DNA of 64,000 bases from Limonium bicolor. Lineage: Eukaryota; Streptophyta; Magnoliopsida; Caryophyllales; Plumbaginaceae. Shown one piece after another: positions 12,594 to 25,567 of the stretch (positions within the stretch are counted from its first letter, which is position 1; each line of letters opens with the position of its first letter). Location of the stretch: contig CM041780.1 in assembly GCA_023374045.1 (NCBI GenBank), positions 167,205,074 to 167,269,073 on the forward strand, given 5' to 3'. Under the pieces are notes generated by a model. That model worked only from the letters and a program-made list of their open reading frames with translations, ran no database searches and was not told the DNA's origin. A program made the position numbers and the translations under genes.

Positions 12594-15500
12594 TGTAACA
12601 CCCCAACTCCAAATACAATGAACTACGCCCTAAGTCCATCTCATTCATTAAAAACGCAGAACTAGTATTAGTACCCCGTGTCTTAGAACTAGTTTGGTTC
12701 TCTTTTCAACTTAAACCTCTTCCTAGGTTAACCCGGGTATAATAGTATACCGTTAAACGGGTTCGTTCATTTAGGAGCGTTTTCAAGCTCAATTCTAATT
12801 CATTAACATACTAACTTCGTTAGCAGTTATTCAGTTGCACAGTTAGCAACTTTAGACTCATACGGACCTTGTATTAGATTTTCGTATTTTTCACTATTCA
12901 TCCGTATTTCACTATTCATTTATACGGTCTCGTATTCTACTATTCATTTATACAGCCTCGTATTTTACTATTCACCGTATTTCACTATTCACGTATACAT
13001 ATTTTACTATTTACGTATACGTCTCGTATTTGACTATTCGTATATATGTAGTTACTATTCATGTATACGTATTCACTATTCATGTATATGTATTCACTAT
13101 TCATGTATACGTATTTACTATTCATGTATATGTATTTACTATTCATGTATACGTATTTACTATTCATGTATACGTATACTATTCATGTATACGTATACTA
13201 TTCATGTATACGTATACTATTCACGTATACGAGTACTATTCATGTACACCAAAATTTTCGTATACGTCCGTATGATACTATCATACATATTTATTTCTTT
13301 TTCCAATATAACTTGTATTTTCATTAAAATACTTTAAGTACTAATTTCTCTTAGACTTATTAAATTACGGGTATACCCCTCGTATACCTTAATTTATATA
13401 CGGGTCTCGTTTAACCCCGTCTTAACTCTTTTTCTTTTACAACTTGTTTCTAAATTCTTTATTTAATTTCCTTAACCTTCTAAACACATAAAAACGTGTT
13501 ATTTACATTCCTTACCCATAGTTTTCTCTTAATCTCTATTTTACTCAAATAAGTTCTAAACTTGTTATTTTTATTTCTAATTTCTTCCAAAGTCTTACTT
13601 AATTAATTTCTTTTATACTTTTGGTCAATTACCAAAATATACTCAAGTTTGACCAGTCTTTTTGGTCAAACCCCCTAACTTTCCATTATTTACATAACAC
13701 CCCTAAAGTTAATTTAACTTAACTTTTTATTCCTTTATCCTTTTAATATCTAATCTTTTGCTACAAATTTTATTCTAGCTCCTCTAAACATTTTACAAAC
13801 TGTCATTGACCAAGTTTGACCACGTTTGACCAGGGAAATTACCATTTTACCCTTGTGGTCTTTTCTTTTATCCTAACTCATTTATTAACCAATTTAACTC
13901 TAATTAATTTCTAATTTTCGTAACTAATTTTCCTACAGATTTTTGAACATCAAAAATCATTTTAAACATCTCTAAACCACCAGATTTAATTATCTAAAGT
14001 TGTAGTATACATATACTATCTTTTATTGACTTTAAATATATCAAAAACCTTATAAATTCCTTATAACACTTATAAACTCTTTATAAATTGTAAACTTAAT
14101 TCTACAATTATTTTCCTCATCATCTAAACTCTCATAAATTCCATATTGACTCATATATATTTTCGGCCTTAATATTATGTAACCAAAACTTCTCAAATTT
14201 TACATATTACTCTTAATTATACTAATTCCTTCAATTTAACTTAGTTAGATAATTTTTCTAACTCATATATAACCTCTTAATTTTCGGCCACCATATAAAT
14301 TATAATATATGAATTTTTCTTGCATATTATGATAGCTTATATTGAAGCTTATATCTTAAGGGTTATAAATCTAACTTTAGATTTATAAGATAATAACATT
14401 TAAGGTGTCAAAATTTAAATCTAACACCTAATAAATTCAGTAATAATAAACAAGGTAAACAATAGGTTAGATCATATATAGATCAACAATTAGAACCTTG
14501 AAATAGGTAGTTGTAGGATTTACCTTGTATATTAACCATTAGCTTAATATTTAAGATTGATTTCCTTAGAAATTTTGATAGCAATTTGGTAGAGAAATTG
14601 GCTCCAAAATTATACAACAAGATGAAGAATAAGATGGGTTAGTATCCCATGCCAATCGGCTATAACAAAAACCAAAGAACAAGAAGTTTTCAAGAAGGCA
14701 ATGTTTTACCTCGAGAATCAAAGGCACTTCTTTGTGGTTTTTCCTGAGAATCTTGGGGCTCATGAGCTATGGTTGTAAAGCTCTTGAAGAGAGGATTCCA
14801 ACGAGCTATCAAGCTTGTGATTTGGAGCTAGGACGAGGAAGTTATGATTTCTACAAGGCAAGATGTTCTTTAAGGCTCAAAACTAAGAACATTGGAATTG
14901 TTTTGTGTTGTTTCTTCAAAGATAGGATGAGCTACGACCTTGGGAGCTCTCATTTGACAGGTAAGAGTCTTATTAATGATTTACCAAGGGGACAAGATGA
15001 TATGGCAATCCAAGGAAGTCTTGGTTGTTGAAATAGTACATTTAAAAGCATTTTTGGACTTTTGACTCCTCCTTGATGTCGGCCAGCCTATAGCTCTTTT
15101 GATCTGATTTTTTTGTTTTCTTCTTATATTATGTAACATTTTATGTATTAAACTCGTTCCTAATGACTTATACCATGTGATAGGTATGTTACAAGGCCAA
15201 AAATGCCTTAAAACACATTTTATGTGCTTCCGGGTTCACATTGATTTTGCAATTTGTTTTGGCTAGTTTAAATGTTCCCTTAATATATTTACAACCTTTA
15301 GAAACTTTGTTTTTATGAAATAGCATGTTGCTAATTCCAATTTAAACTAAGTCGTTTAGTGGTTTCTCCTTGACTTTCGTCAGTTTAGTACCGGTTTTTG
15401 TGTGGACTTGTATACTTAATTTGTGTGTATACGCTATGGCTCCTATGACCATTTAATTGTTGTTCCCTTATTTCTTTATGGTATTTAGGCTCATTAGCCT

Positions 15501-15810
15501 TTTCTTTCCATGTATACATGCTTAAAGCACATTTTTGTGCTCTAAGGTGCGTTTTCGGTATAAACGCTAATTTCGCTTAATGCGTATTACTAATCTTAGA
15601 GGTATTTCACATTTGAAATCTCTTGGGAACTTATTGGTAGTTCCCTAATTTATTTGCGCTCTTTAAAACACATTTTGCTCTAATTGTTCCTAAAGCATGT
15701 TTTGGTGTAAATTGTTGTTCAACACTTCTTCTAATGTTTCTAGGCACGTTCTAGCCTTAGTATATTGTAATTAGATAGTTCATTAATATATTAAGGTTTG
15801 GGGTATTTCA
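12594..15810 (-). repeat. 3' LTR (3.2 kb, with an internal deletion)
   Basis: It is closely similar to 21006-25339 over almost its whole length. It lacks about 1.2 kb corresponding to roughly 21069-22287 of the other LTR. The join lies in AACGCAGAACTAG, where short CAG homology is present at both edges of the missing piece. Frames at 14566-14763 and 14732-15031 lie inside the LTR and have degenerate counterparts in the other copy. Confidence 0.85.
13000..13270. repeat. Minisatellite of about 20 bp in the 3' LTR
   Basis: About a dozen tandem copies of a unit like ACTATTCATGTATACGTATT are present; the unit gives pseudo-coding frames on both strands. A decayed version occurs at the matching place in the 5' LTR (about 22610-22830), with more indels. 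Copy number or decay therefore differs between the two LTRs. Confidence 0.85.
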
Positions 15811-18800
15811 ATCTACCCCCTTAAAAGAAGTTTGTCCCCAAAGTTCCTATGTATCTATGTCTCTTAGAACACACAGGTAACTTCACACTAAAAGATCATA
15901 TAGATCACTCAATATCTGAATAGGCATTCTGACTCATAAGGTCTGCCATATGTATATATATATTTACCACACTTATCACACAACATGTTTTTGCATGTTT
16001 TAGTAATCAAAATACTCTTTGTATATTCCTTGTTGTATACTCCTCAAGTAACCGGTCCGACGACAAAGGTTTTCATGTCCTCGAGTTCATCAGCGAGTAA
16101 TACATAAAATACATGTCAACTCCAATTCCACTTTATGCTACTGCATCTACTCTTAACGTGGTTAATTGTGACCACTTGTAGGGAGTTTCAGGAATCGTCC
16201 GACCCTGATGTGATCAGCATCAGTGTTGAACTATCCTTTCACCCCAATTTGTGTTCAGTTTTCCTTGATCTGGCCAAGATCAAGTTCTACCTCCCACGTC
16301 AACTTCAAACAATCAAATAATTATTCATGTAGCATTTTATATTTTTTAGTCCTTCTAGTCATAATCATAAATCAATACATCTCCAAATTATGGAACTCAG
16401 TCCATAAGTCATTCTTTATTCACCTCTCAGCAATTACCTAGAGAATTTAATTCCTACTAGGTTCTACATCGGTCTCATACCGATTAATACCTCATAACAT
16501 TACCATATTTGGTCTCATATCAATACATATCATAGGGATTTTAATTCCCCTGGAGTTTCTACTCCTCTTTTCCTGAATTCTCGCACCGAAGTTAACGAGA
16601 CAAGACTCTAATACATCTGATATTCGCATCTAATTGTACGTAATAACCACAACCACATAAGAATGAATACATGTGTTTATATGACATACGTATTAAACAT
16701 CACAACTAATTGTATTGTGATATGCACACTGTAGGTTACGTACTCAATACGTGAAATATAGGCTAAGCGATTGTACGCTCGACCCCCCTTAAAATGGATT
16801 ACGCCCACGTAATCAACATTATATCATCCTTGAACATAGTTTCAAGATGTTTATGTGTCATGGAGCATTCTAGGTTCCACGTAGTCTATCTCACATTATG
16901 ATTGGGTCAGAGGGTCTTCACAGTGGTAATGGCTTAGTCTCTGTATCAAGGATTCTTATTGGTGTTCATACCAATCTTACAACTGTGTTCCAGTGTAGCC
17001 TCTAAGGCTCCAAAGTAATTGGTAGATAAGTCGTATATTTTATTCGACTGGAAGATGTGAGACACATCCTTCTTTCTTCTCTTTTGTTAGGTATATCAAA
17101 CCTCTTGAGATACGGTCCACTAGCTTCTGTTGCGCGACTCTGATAATCTTGGGGTTTAGTTTGCCCTTCTTATCATCTTCAATATGTTTTCAGCTCCTTT
17201 GTCTCCTTATAACTTAGGAATAAAGTTCTCTTAATGGACGCGTGGTATCTTTATCTATACACGGTCTCCATGAGTTATAGCTTGTCTATCCAGTTCTCTG
17301 GAGATCTGATGTTCATGCTGTTTTATGCCTTTCAGCGTCTGAATTGTTTCCTACTAACTGACCCTCAATCTGAGATTTCTGTATTATCTGGACTTACGGT
17401 TTAGTGCTTATTGCTCTTTACAGTTTCCTCGAAAATCTTGAGACATATATACTGTTCATACTTACTAATTAGTGCTTCTCGCACTTCATAATTATTAATT
17501 GTTTCCTCCTGGAATGAGTTCTCTGACTCTTTTAATCTCATTAGTTAAACTGAGTTCTTTCTCCTCCATTGTTCACGGTGACTTGTTGTTCTGGTGTGAG
17601 TTTGCATCTCTGACTGTCGTACGGAGGTGACTACTTCTCATGTTCCTTACACTACTCGTTTACATATATGAGGCACCTTACAGATACATTGCTACTTACC
17701 CGACTAACTTATAAATAAGTCCATCAAGCCCACAAGCTCCTTTGGAGTGTGGTCGTCCCACATCTCGTTTAAGTATACTCGTAGTGCTCGTCACACGCTT
17801 GGTTATAGCTAATTTGTGAAGTATTCTATTGTCAATCTCCTCTTTCATCAATCCTTGATAACGCACATGTCGTTCTTCTTGAACTTAATCAAGGAATATC
17901 CATCTACTGGGTTCATAACTACATTATACCTTCTGTATTTAGTACAGACTCGACCCCTTAGTAATTTGAGGTCTCTTTCCTTAGAGCCTCTTATTATCTC
18001 ATTTCTCATGTCAATCTACTAGGAATGTACTTCCAGTCCCTTACGGAATGGACAGTGTGCTTCCTGTGAAATCTTTCATCACATGGTCCAGGCTACTGAC
18101 GTTACTGCACAGTCTATCTCCCATTTCATCACCTTACTTACATCGTGTTTTAATTCATAAACCTGATTGCTTTCATATCAATATTTGATGGCTTATATAT
18201 AGTGGTTGCTTTGCTGTGCACCGTAACCTAATCTACCTGAAAGGTATTATTCTCCCGGCCTCCACTACCGAAGTAGCTTTAGTTGTCTTATATTGCCCAT
18301 TGATGGCACAATTCTTCAATTGTTGACTTCAACGTCTTGTCTTATTTTCAATCCCTTTCTTGGTGTAAACAGACTAGAAGTTCTCTAATTTCGGTGTTTG
18401 GCGGCTGTCGTATCGTGTTGTAAAATGGTTATCTCTTAATGTGAAGGTGTTCTGCTTCAATCTCAGGTTCGTAAGTAGGCTAATTTCTCTCACATTCTTT
18501 CATCCTTTATGGTGTTATTTACCATGTAATTTAACTGGTTACTGAAGAAGTTATCCGTTGAATCACAAGCTCTTTTGAGCGTTGGTCACTTGACGTGCCA
18601 TACTGCGCACTCACAATGTTTATCTCTGACGATTGCTGATTCTTAAATCCTGGGTGTTGGATATGAGGTCTGTCTCTGCAGCCTTCCATATTATTTATGT
18701 GTAACTGGAATGTTCTAAGCTAATTTCAAGGTCTACGGTTCCCATTCTCCAATAGAGAGTATTCAATTTCTAAGAAGTGAAAGCCCTTTTTGAGGGGTTT

Positions 18801-21005
18801 ATTCCCACTCATGGCCTCACAACAAGGAGAGGTATCCCCACCCTCAAAGGAATGGTTCGTTCTCCACCCCTGTCAATAGCACTATCTCAACATTCTCATT
18901 GGCGCCCTTTACTGGCAATTCTTCCTCAATTTAGTATAGGTTTTCATAACCACTCGTATGTACGAGTTGTAGTTCATTCATGTCATAGATAAGCCTTCTA
19001 TGTTTTCCCGCGCCTCGAGCTCTGATGTATTTAACATCCTTGGCTCGTAGGCCCTTAATGCTTGATTAGTCTCAAGTGATAGCCGGTGTTCGGTTCACTG
19101 TTGTATTCTTAATCATCTGTAGGTTATCCACGTAATTCTCTTGTTCTCTGAACTCTGTCAATGTTGGGTCACATCATTGGATGTAATATTGGGTTTCACA
19201 ATAAGTTGTTGTATCTCGCTTCCTGCTGTGGAAGTTCGCTTAGGTAATCCGATGTTAATCAGTGTCTGTGACAATACCTTCGCTCTCATAGACTTGCGTC
19301 TTTTAGCAATTAAGGATTAGTTTTCATTAGGCCTCTGCCTTCGGTGTCTAAGTCGGATATTTACCCTGGCTATCATGTGCTGCCATGTCAATACTTTGTT
19401 CAACTTTCGTTGACTACGCCACCCGTTAATGACTAATCATACTTGGGTGTTAATGAGTTAGGCAAGCAATACTAACCATCGTGGGTCTTTTTCTGCTCAA
19501 CTATACCAACTCTATGGTGTAGTCCTTTTGAGGTTCTCTCTTCGTGATTGCACGTCTTTGATCCTAGGTAGGTCATTGCTTAAATTTGTTTTCTCTGATT
19601 CTGTTTCTGGGTTTATCAACATCTTCAATGAAGAGTGCTGTTAATGGTATTATTCTGGGAATTCATCCCGTTTTTATTGAAAGTTTTATGTCCTCCATCT
19701 TCATTGTATGTCGTAATACCTTCCTTGTAGGTTATTACTTACATCTGGTCTTCTCACATTGTTGAGTAATCTTTCGGTTCTTCCATTCAAGGTTAGGCTT
19801 GGTTTTGGGTTGATGTTCTTACCTGTAGTGTCGGTTGTCTGTTGCTGATGCTCACGTCGTTTAGTTTCCTGACCAAGTCCAGCTCCCTGCTGACTGGTGT
19901 ATTGATTTAGTTGTCATGGTCAGGCCGTCAGGCCCTCCCATATTTCGCTCTTCAGTCTTAAGGATTTGTAATCCGGTGTTAATATGTATTATATCCGTGG
20001 TTTTTACCATTTGGTCTTCACGGCTTCCTATAGCTTCATTGCGGCAGCACTTGCCAAGGCAAGTGCGCCATGCAAGATGGGCTATCGGTACTGTGTACGT
20101 CGGCAATGGTACATTCTCCTAAACTCCATGTAGGTGGTAGTCCATGGGACTCCTTCTTTGCCCTTTTTGGCTTTGGTTAATTGATTATCTGGGCAGCTTC
20201 CTGACTGCTTTTGATTGTATATTACTTATCAGGGTATTCCTCTTTCTGAGGGAACCCTTTTTCTTTTGCTTTCGCCATGGTTCTCACTCTCATTTCCACA
20301 CCTTCGTCGAGGTTATCGAGTATTGACTCTCTTAGGCACTACGTCGTAGTCCTATCTTGGAGTATGACTTGCATATGCATTCGTAGTCGTCGGCTATTGC
20401 AGTTAGGTCTTTGCAACCCCTTTTTTTGTAGGTTCGGAGTTACCCACTCATAATTGACTTTTAGGTAGTCCCTATCTTGCGCGGTATTATCCCACTGTTA
20501 TTGCTCCCTTGGACTGTTGTCCGGTGTTTCTGTCACTTCTCTTGTCCTCATTGCACGTAGTTTTCCTTCTTACTGGTATGGCGGGGTTATATCGACTGCG
20601 TAGCATGTCGACCCAAGTTGCCGGTAATTATTCTCTCATTGGTAGGATTCCTGGGTAGCGCCTGTTTCAACGTTGCGCTCCAATTAGGACCTTCAAGTCT
20701 TGAAAGACTATTGCATAACGAGGTGCTTCTCGTATTGCATAATGCTAAGTAATTGCCAGATCGGGTTTTCCCGAGTAAGAGAAAGCTTGTCATCTCTCTG
20801 GCGTTCATTTCTGGTATCTTAGAACCAGGGGCGCGGAGGGCGGGCCAGGTATTATAGATATCCGATATACATCGGGGAATCCTAACTAACGCACCTCTCG
20901 CACTAATACTCAACCCTTATCCCAAAGTCTAATTCCTAACTCGGTAATTCCTAAGCTCGGTAATTTCCAGTCATCAGAGCGTAACTACGCTCTGATACCA
21001 CTTTT
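15811..21005 (-). pseudogene. Internal region of the gypsy element, no intact gag-pol
   Basis: This lies between primer binding site and polypurine tract, in minus orientation. The longest minus-strand frame is 20587-20913 (108 codons), at the gag end next to the primer site. I could not recognise a zinc knuckle, protease, reverse transcriptase or integrase motif. Many stops interrupt every frame. The conserved block near 16130-16330 matches 7262-7470. The element must have depended on partners for mobility, or has decayed since insertion. Confidence 0.65.
20989..21000 (-). promoter_or_regulatory. Primer binding site for initiator Met tRNA
   Basis: TGGTATCAGAGC on the minus strand lies a few bases inside the 5' LTR boundary. 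This is the standard primer site of many plant Ty3/gypsy and Ty1/copia elements and fixes the orientation of the element. Confidence 0.85.
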
Positions 21006-24000
21006 TGTAACACCCCAACTCCAAATACAATGATCGCCCTAAGTCCATCTCATTCATTAACAACACAGCGGAAAAGTTCTACTAAATTGGTGTTACCGCC
21101 ATTAGTCACCCACGTGACTAACTAGGCCTATTCTCTTACAAGTCACGGTCTGACTAACCGGATAATTACTCGAGCATCTAAACATTACAATCATAAACCA
21201 CAACTTATACCGAGTATCTCATATCCTAATACATCATACTAACATCTCATCAATTACTAAACGAGTGTACATGCACAACTCGTGTAACAAATGTAAAAGC
21301 AACCCGAAGTACTCTACCCGCTCCTACTCTCAGGTTGAGTCCTCGTCTGGTACCTACCTGCAAAGTTTAAATCACAGGCCCCAAGGGGCTCACATGCTGG
21401 TATAGAAAACGTGCAGCCCACAAGCTAGGGGTTACACACGACTACTTTGTCGTATACATGCAATTGTTTATTCATACAAATAATAATAAGAAGTACGATA
21501 ACAAACAACACATTTATGTGAAACATTCACAGCTCAAATAAATCGAACGTCGTAATGGACGCCCATTAATGAGTAAGTTAGATTGCTAACTCCGAGGCCT
21601 GAGAATTGTTTAGTTTCGTGTTTGACCATACCTTATAAGTGTCAAACCGTCTTGAATAGAACTGGTTGTTCTCTAACTGATTGTTATTTTTGTCGGGTCA
21701 AAGTAACCCTAGCCAATGAGTTATTGCTCCATTGGGTTAATAAACAATTAATCTTAAGTTATGAGGGGTGTAGGCTTGACCCTCCTGCGCCTCCTGAATT
21801 TCCCTCCCACCTCGAACTGTTCACGAGAGTCGGGTCGGGTTAGTTTGTCGACCCTAGGCGGAAGACGAAAGATCTGATACGATGCCGACCTCCTACCTAA
21901 AACATGCATGACCGGAGTCAGTCCCGATTCCTCCTCAAGTTCCAGTTAGTGAAGTCTCATTGACATTTGTTAGTTAAACCTCTCTCAGTATTAACCAACT
22001 AACAAGGGGTATTTATAACCTTATACAATTATTACTAAACATATTAATGAACAAGCTCTGAATCAAGTAGTGTTAGTGTGCAATGGACACAAATAACAAT
22101 AATGTATAATCGGGTTTCATGCTTAATCTTTTTAGTCGTATCACAATAACACATAGCACACAAACCGAGGTAGACCTCGTTAGCAAACAAGCTACAAGAA
22201 TCCCATAGTACACCCAGAGATTGGCTAGCTCTTAATCCCACGTTCGCCTAATCCGCCGAACGCCTCTGACTTATCTAGATCTGTAACAGAACTAGTATTA
22301 GTACCTGTGTCTTAAACTAATTTGGTTCTCTTTTCAACTTAAACCTCTCCAGGTTAACCCGGGTATAATAGTATACCGTTAAACGGGTTCGTTCATTTAG
22401 GAGCGTTTTCAAGCTCAATTCTAATTCATTAACATACTAACTGTTAGCAGGTTATTTAGTTGCACAGTTAGCAACTTTAGACTTATACGGACCTTGTATT
22501 AGATTTTCGTATTTTTCACTATTCATCGTATTTCACTATTCTTTATACGGTCTCGTTTCTACTATTCATAACGGCCTCGTATCTTTACTATTCACCATAT
22601 TTCACTATTCACGTATACGTATTTTACTATTTATGTATAGTCTCGTATTTGACTATCTATATACGTAGTTACTATTCATGTATACGATTCACTATGTATA
22701 CGTATTACTATTCATGTATACGTATTCACTATTCATGTATAGTATTACTATTCATGTATGTATCACTATCGTAAGTATTACTATTCGTGTATACGGATAC
22801 TATTCAGTATACGAGTACTATTCATGTACCAAACATTTTCGTATACTCCGTATGATACTCCGTATCATACGTATTTATTTCTTTTTCCAATATAACTTGT
22901 ATTTTCATTAAAATACTTTAAGTATTGATTTCTCCTATACTTATTAAATTACGGGTATACCCCTCGTATACCTTAATTTATATACGGGTCTCGTTTAACC
23001 CCGTCTTAACTCTGTTTCTTTTACAACTTGTTTCTAAATTCTTTATTTAATTTCCTTAACCTTCTAAACACATAAAAGTGTTATTTACATTCTTACCCAT
23101 AGTTTTCTCTTAATCTCTATTTTACTCATAATAAGTTCTAAACTTGTTATTTTTATTTCTAATTTCTTCCAAAGTCTTACTTAATTAATTTCTTTATACT
23201 TTTGGTCAATTACCAAAGTATACCCAAGTTTGACCAGTCTTTTATGGTCAAACCCCCTAACTTTCCATTATTTACAATAACCCCTAAAGTTAATTTAACT
23301 TAACTTTTTATTCCTTTATCCTTTTAATATCTAATCTTTTGCTACAAATTTTATTCTAGCTCCTCTAAACATTTTACAAACTGTCATTGACCAAGTTTGA
23401 CCACGTTTGACCAGGGAAATTACCATTTTACCCTTGTGGTCTTTTCTTTTATCCGAACTCATTTATTAACCAATTTAACTCCAATTAATTTCTAATTTTC
23501 GTAACTAATTTTCCTACAGATTTTTGAACATCAAAAATCATTTTAAACATCTCTAAACCACCAGATTTAATTATCTAATGTTGTAGTATATATATACCAT
23601 CTTTATTAACCTTAAATATACCAAAAACCTTATAAATTCCTTATAACACTTATAAACTCTTTATAAATTGTAAACTTAATTCTACAATTATTTTCTCATC
23701 ATCTAAACTCTCAAAAATTCCATATTGACTCATATATATTTTCGGTTAATTAGTAACCAAACTTCAAATTTTACATATTACTCTTAATTATACTAATTCC
23801 TTTAATTTAACTAAGTTAGATAATTTTTCTAACTCATATAATAACCCTTAATTTTCGGCCACCATATAAATTTAGTATATGAATTTTTCTTGTATATTGA
23901 TAGCTTATATTGAAGCTTATATCATAAGGAGTATAAATCTAACTTAGATTTAAATATTAACATTTTAATGTAAAAATTAATCTAACACCTAAAATTCGGT

Positions 24001-25339
24001 AATAATAAAAGAACAATATGTTAGATCATATATAGATCAACAATTAGAACCTTGAAATAGGTAGTTGTAGGATTTACCTTGTATATTAACCATTAGCTTA
24101 ATATTTAAGCTTGATTTCCTTAGAAATTTTGACAGCAATTTGCTAGAGAAATTGGCTCCAAAATACAACAAGATGAAGAATAAGATGGGTTAGTATCCCA
24201 TGCCAATCGGCTGTAAAAAACCAAAGAACAAGAAGTTTTCAAGAAGGCAATGTTTTACCTCGAGAATCAAAGGCACTTCTTGTGGTTTTTCCTGAGAATC
24301 TGGGGGCTCATGAGCTATGGTTGTAAAGTCTTAAGAGGAGATTCCAACGAGCTATCAAGCTTGTGATTTGGAGCTAGGACGAGAAAGTTATGATTTCTAC
24401 AAGGCAAGGTGTTCTTTAAGGCTCAAAACTAAGAACATTGGTTGTTTTGTGTTGTTTCTTCAAAGAGGATGAGCTACGACTTGGGAGCTCTCATTTGACA
24501 GGTAAGAGTCTGATTAATGATTACCAAGGGGACAAGATGATTGGCAATCAAGGAAGTCTTGGTGTTGAAATAGTAATTTAAAAGCATTTTGGACTTGACT
24601 CACCATGAGTCGGCAGCCTAGCTCTTTGACTGATTTTTTTTGTTTCTTCTATTTATGTAAATTTATGTTAAACTCGTTCATAATGACTTATACCATGTGT
24701 AGGTATGTTACAAGCCAAAAATGCCTTAAAACACATTTTATGTGCTTCCGGGTTCACATTGATTTGCAATTTGTTTTGGCTAGTTTAAATGTGTCCTTAA
24801 TATATTTACAACCTTTAGAAACTTTGTTCATGAAATAGCATGTTGCTAATTCCAATTTAAACCAAGTCGTTTAGTGGTTTCTCCTTGACTTTCGTCAGTT
24901 TAGTACCGTTTTTGTGGGACTTGTATACTTAATTTGTGTGTATACGCTATGGCTCCTATGACCATTTAATTGTTGTTCCCTTATTCTTTATGGTATTTAG
25001 GCTCATTAGCCTTTTCTTTCCATGTATACATGCTTAAAGCACATTTTTCTTTAAAGCACATTTTGTGCTCTAAGGTGCGTTTTCGGTTTAAACGCTAATT
25101 CCGCTTAATGCGTATTACTAATCTTAGAGGTATTTCACATTTGAAATCTCTTGGGAACTTATTGGTAGTTCCCTAATTTATTTGTGCTCTTTAAAACACC
25201 TTTTGCTCTAATTGTTCCTAAAGCATGTTTTGGTGTAAATTGTTGTTTAACACTTCTTCTAATGTTTCTAAGGCACGTTCTAGCCTTAGTATATCGTAAT
25301 TAGATAGTTCATTAATATATTAAGGTTTGGGGTATTTCA
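21006..25339 (-). repeat. 5' LTR (4.3 kb)
   Basis: This LTR keeps the 1.2-kb segment that the other copy lost. Part of it (about 21360-21480, CCCCAAGGGGCTCA and CAGCCCACAAGCTA) matches the reverse complement of about 61680-61760 in the solo LTR at 57573-62125. Full length for this family is therefore about 4.3-4.6 kb. It shows many one-base deletions relative to the other LTR. Confidence 0.8.
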
Positions 25340-25567
25340 AAAACCAACATAAAATATACTGAATACTCACACTCAATGACAAATTATTTATACCTATCAA
25401 ATTCATTTTACTCATTAATAGTTTCAACATTTTTTTCAAAACATTGGAGGGGCCAAGCCCCCTAACTCAATGAGTGGCTCCGCCACTGGCCGTAACTACT
25501 CGAATTATTGTATATATATCAGATAATGTTTAGGTATTAATCATGTTTATGAGAAAAGGATGTTACA

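Larger units (their letters stand above)
12594..25339 (-). mobile_element. Complete Ty3/gypsy LTR retrotransposon, 12.7 kb, duplication AAAAC
   Basis: The element is bounded by AAAAC on both sides (12589-12593, 25340-25344) and read on the minus strand. The 5' LTR is 21006-25339 and the 3' LTR is 12594-15810. LTR ends on the minus strand are TGAAATACCCC and GGGTGTTACA. The primer binding site is TGGTATCAGAGC (minus strand of 20989-21000), complementary to the initiator Met tRNA 3' end. The polypurine tract is the reverse complement of 15811-15830. The internal 5.2 kb has no long frame; no gag, protease or polymerase motif could be read with confidence. LTR length and signals fit a Tekay/Del-like chromovirus, but the lineage is inferred. 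Confidence 0.85.
10192..25488. mobile_element. hAT-type element interrupted by two later insertions
   Basis: The left end is CAGGGGCGAAGCCAG (10192), and the right end read in reverse is CAGTGGCGGAGCCAC (25488). Both are followed inward by a TTAGGGGG(C/G)-type motif. The flanks are ACCGTAAC (10184-10191) and GCCGTAAC (25489-25496), a 7/8 match for an 8-bp hAT target duplication. Removing the palindromic element (10524-12162) and the LTR element (12594-25339) leaves a host element of about 0.9 kb with no coding capacity. Confidence 0.75.
7692..25567 (+). mobile_element. 3' LTR of the decayed gypsy element, split by nested insertions
   Basis: The LTR begins TGTAATATCCC at 7692, directly after a purine-rich tract, and runs to 10191. 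After a 15.3-kb insertion it resumes at 25497 and ends GGATGTTACA at 25567. The last part resembles the end of the solo LTR at 62125 (TTATGTATT... then GGGGTGTTACA). The LTR proper is about 2.57 kb. It contains a CT-rich leader (8290-8620). Frames at 8326-8508 and 9691-10003 lie inside it and are not treated as genes. Confidence 0.65.

Noticed and set aside
13030..13327. Long overlapping frames of the MYTYSLFMY type on the plus strand
   Set aside because: They are translations of the approximately 20-base minisatellite in the LTR, present on both strands and broken in the paired LTR.
14732..15031. 99-codon plus-strand frame starting MWFFLRILGL
   Set aside because: It lies inside the 3' LTR on the strand opposite to the element; the matching place in the 5' LTR is frameshifted.
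20587..20913. 108-codon minus-strand frame considered as gag
   Set aside because: The position fits gag of the minus-strand element but no capsid or zinc-knuckle motif is readable, so it is only reported as part of the internal region.
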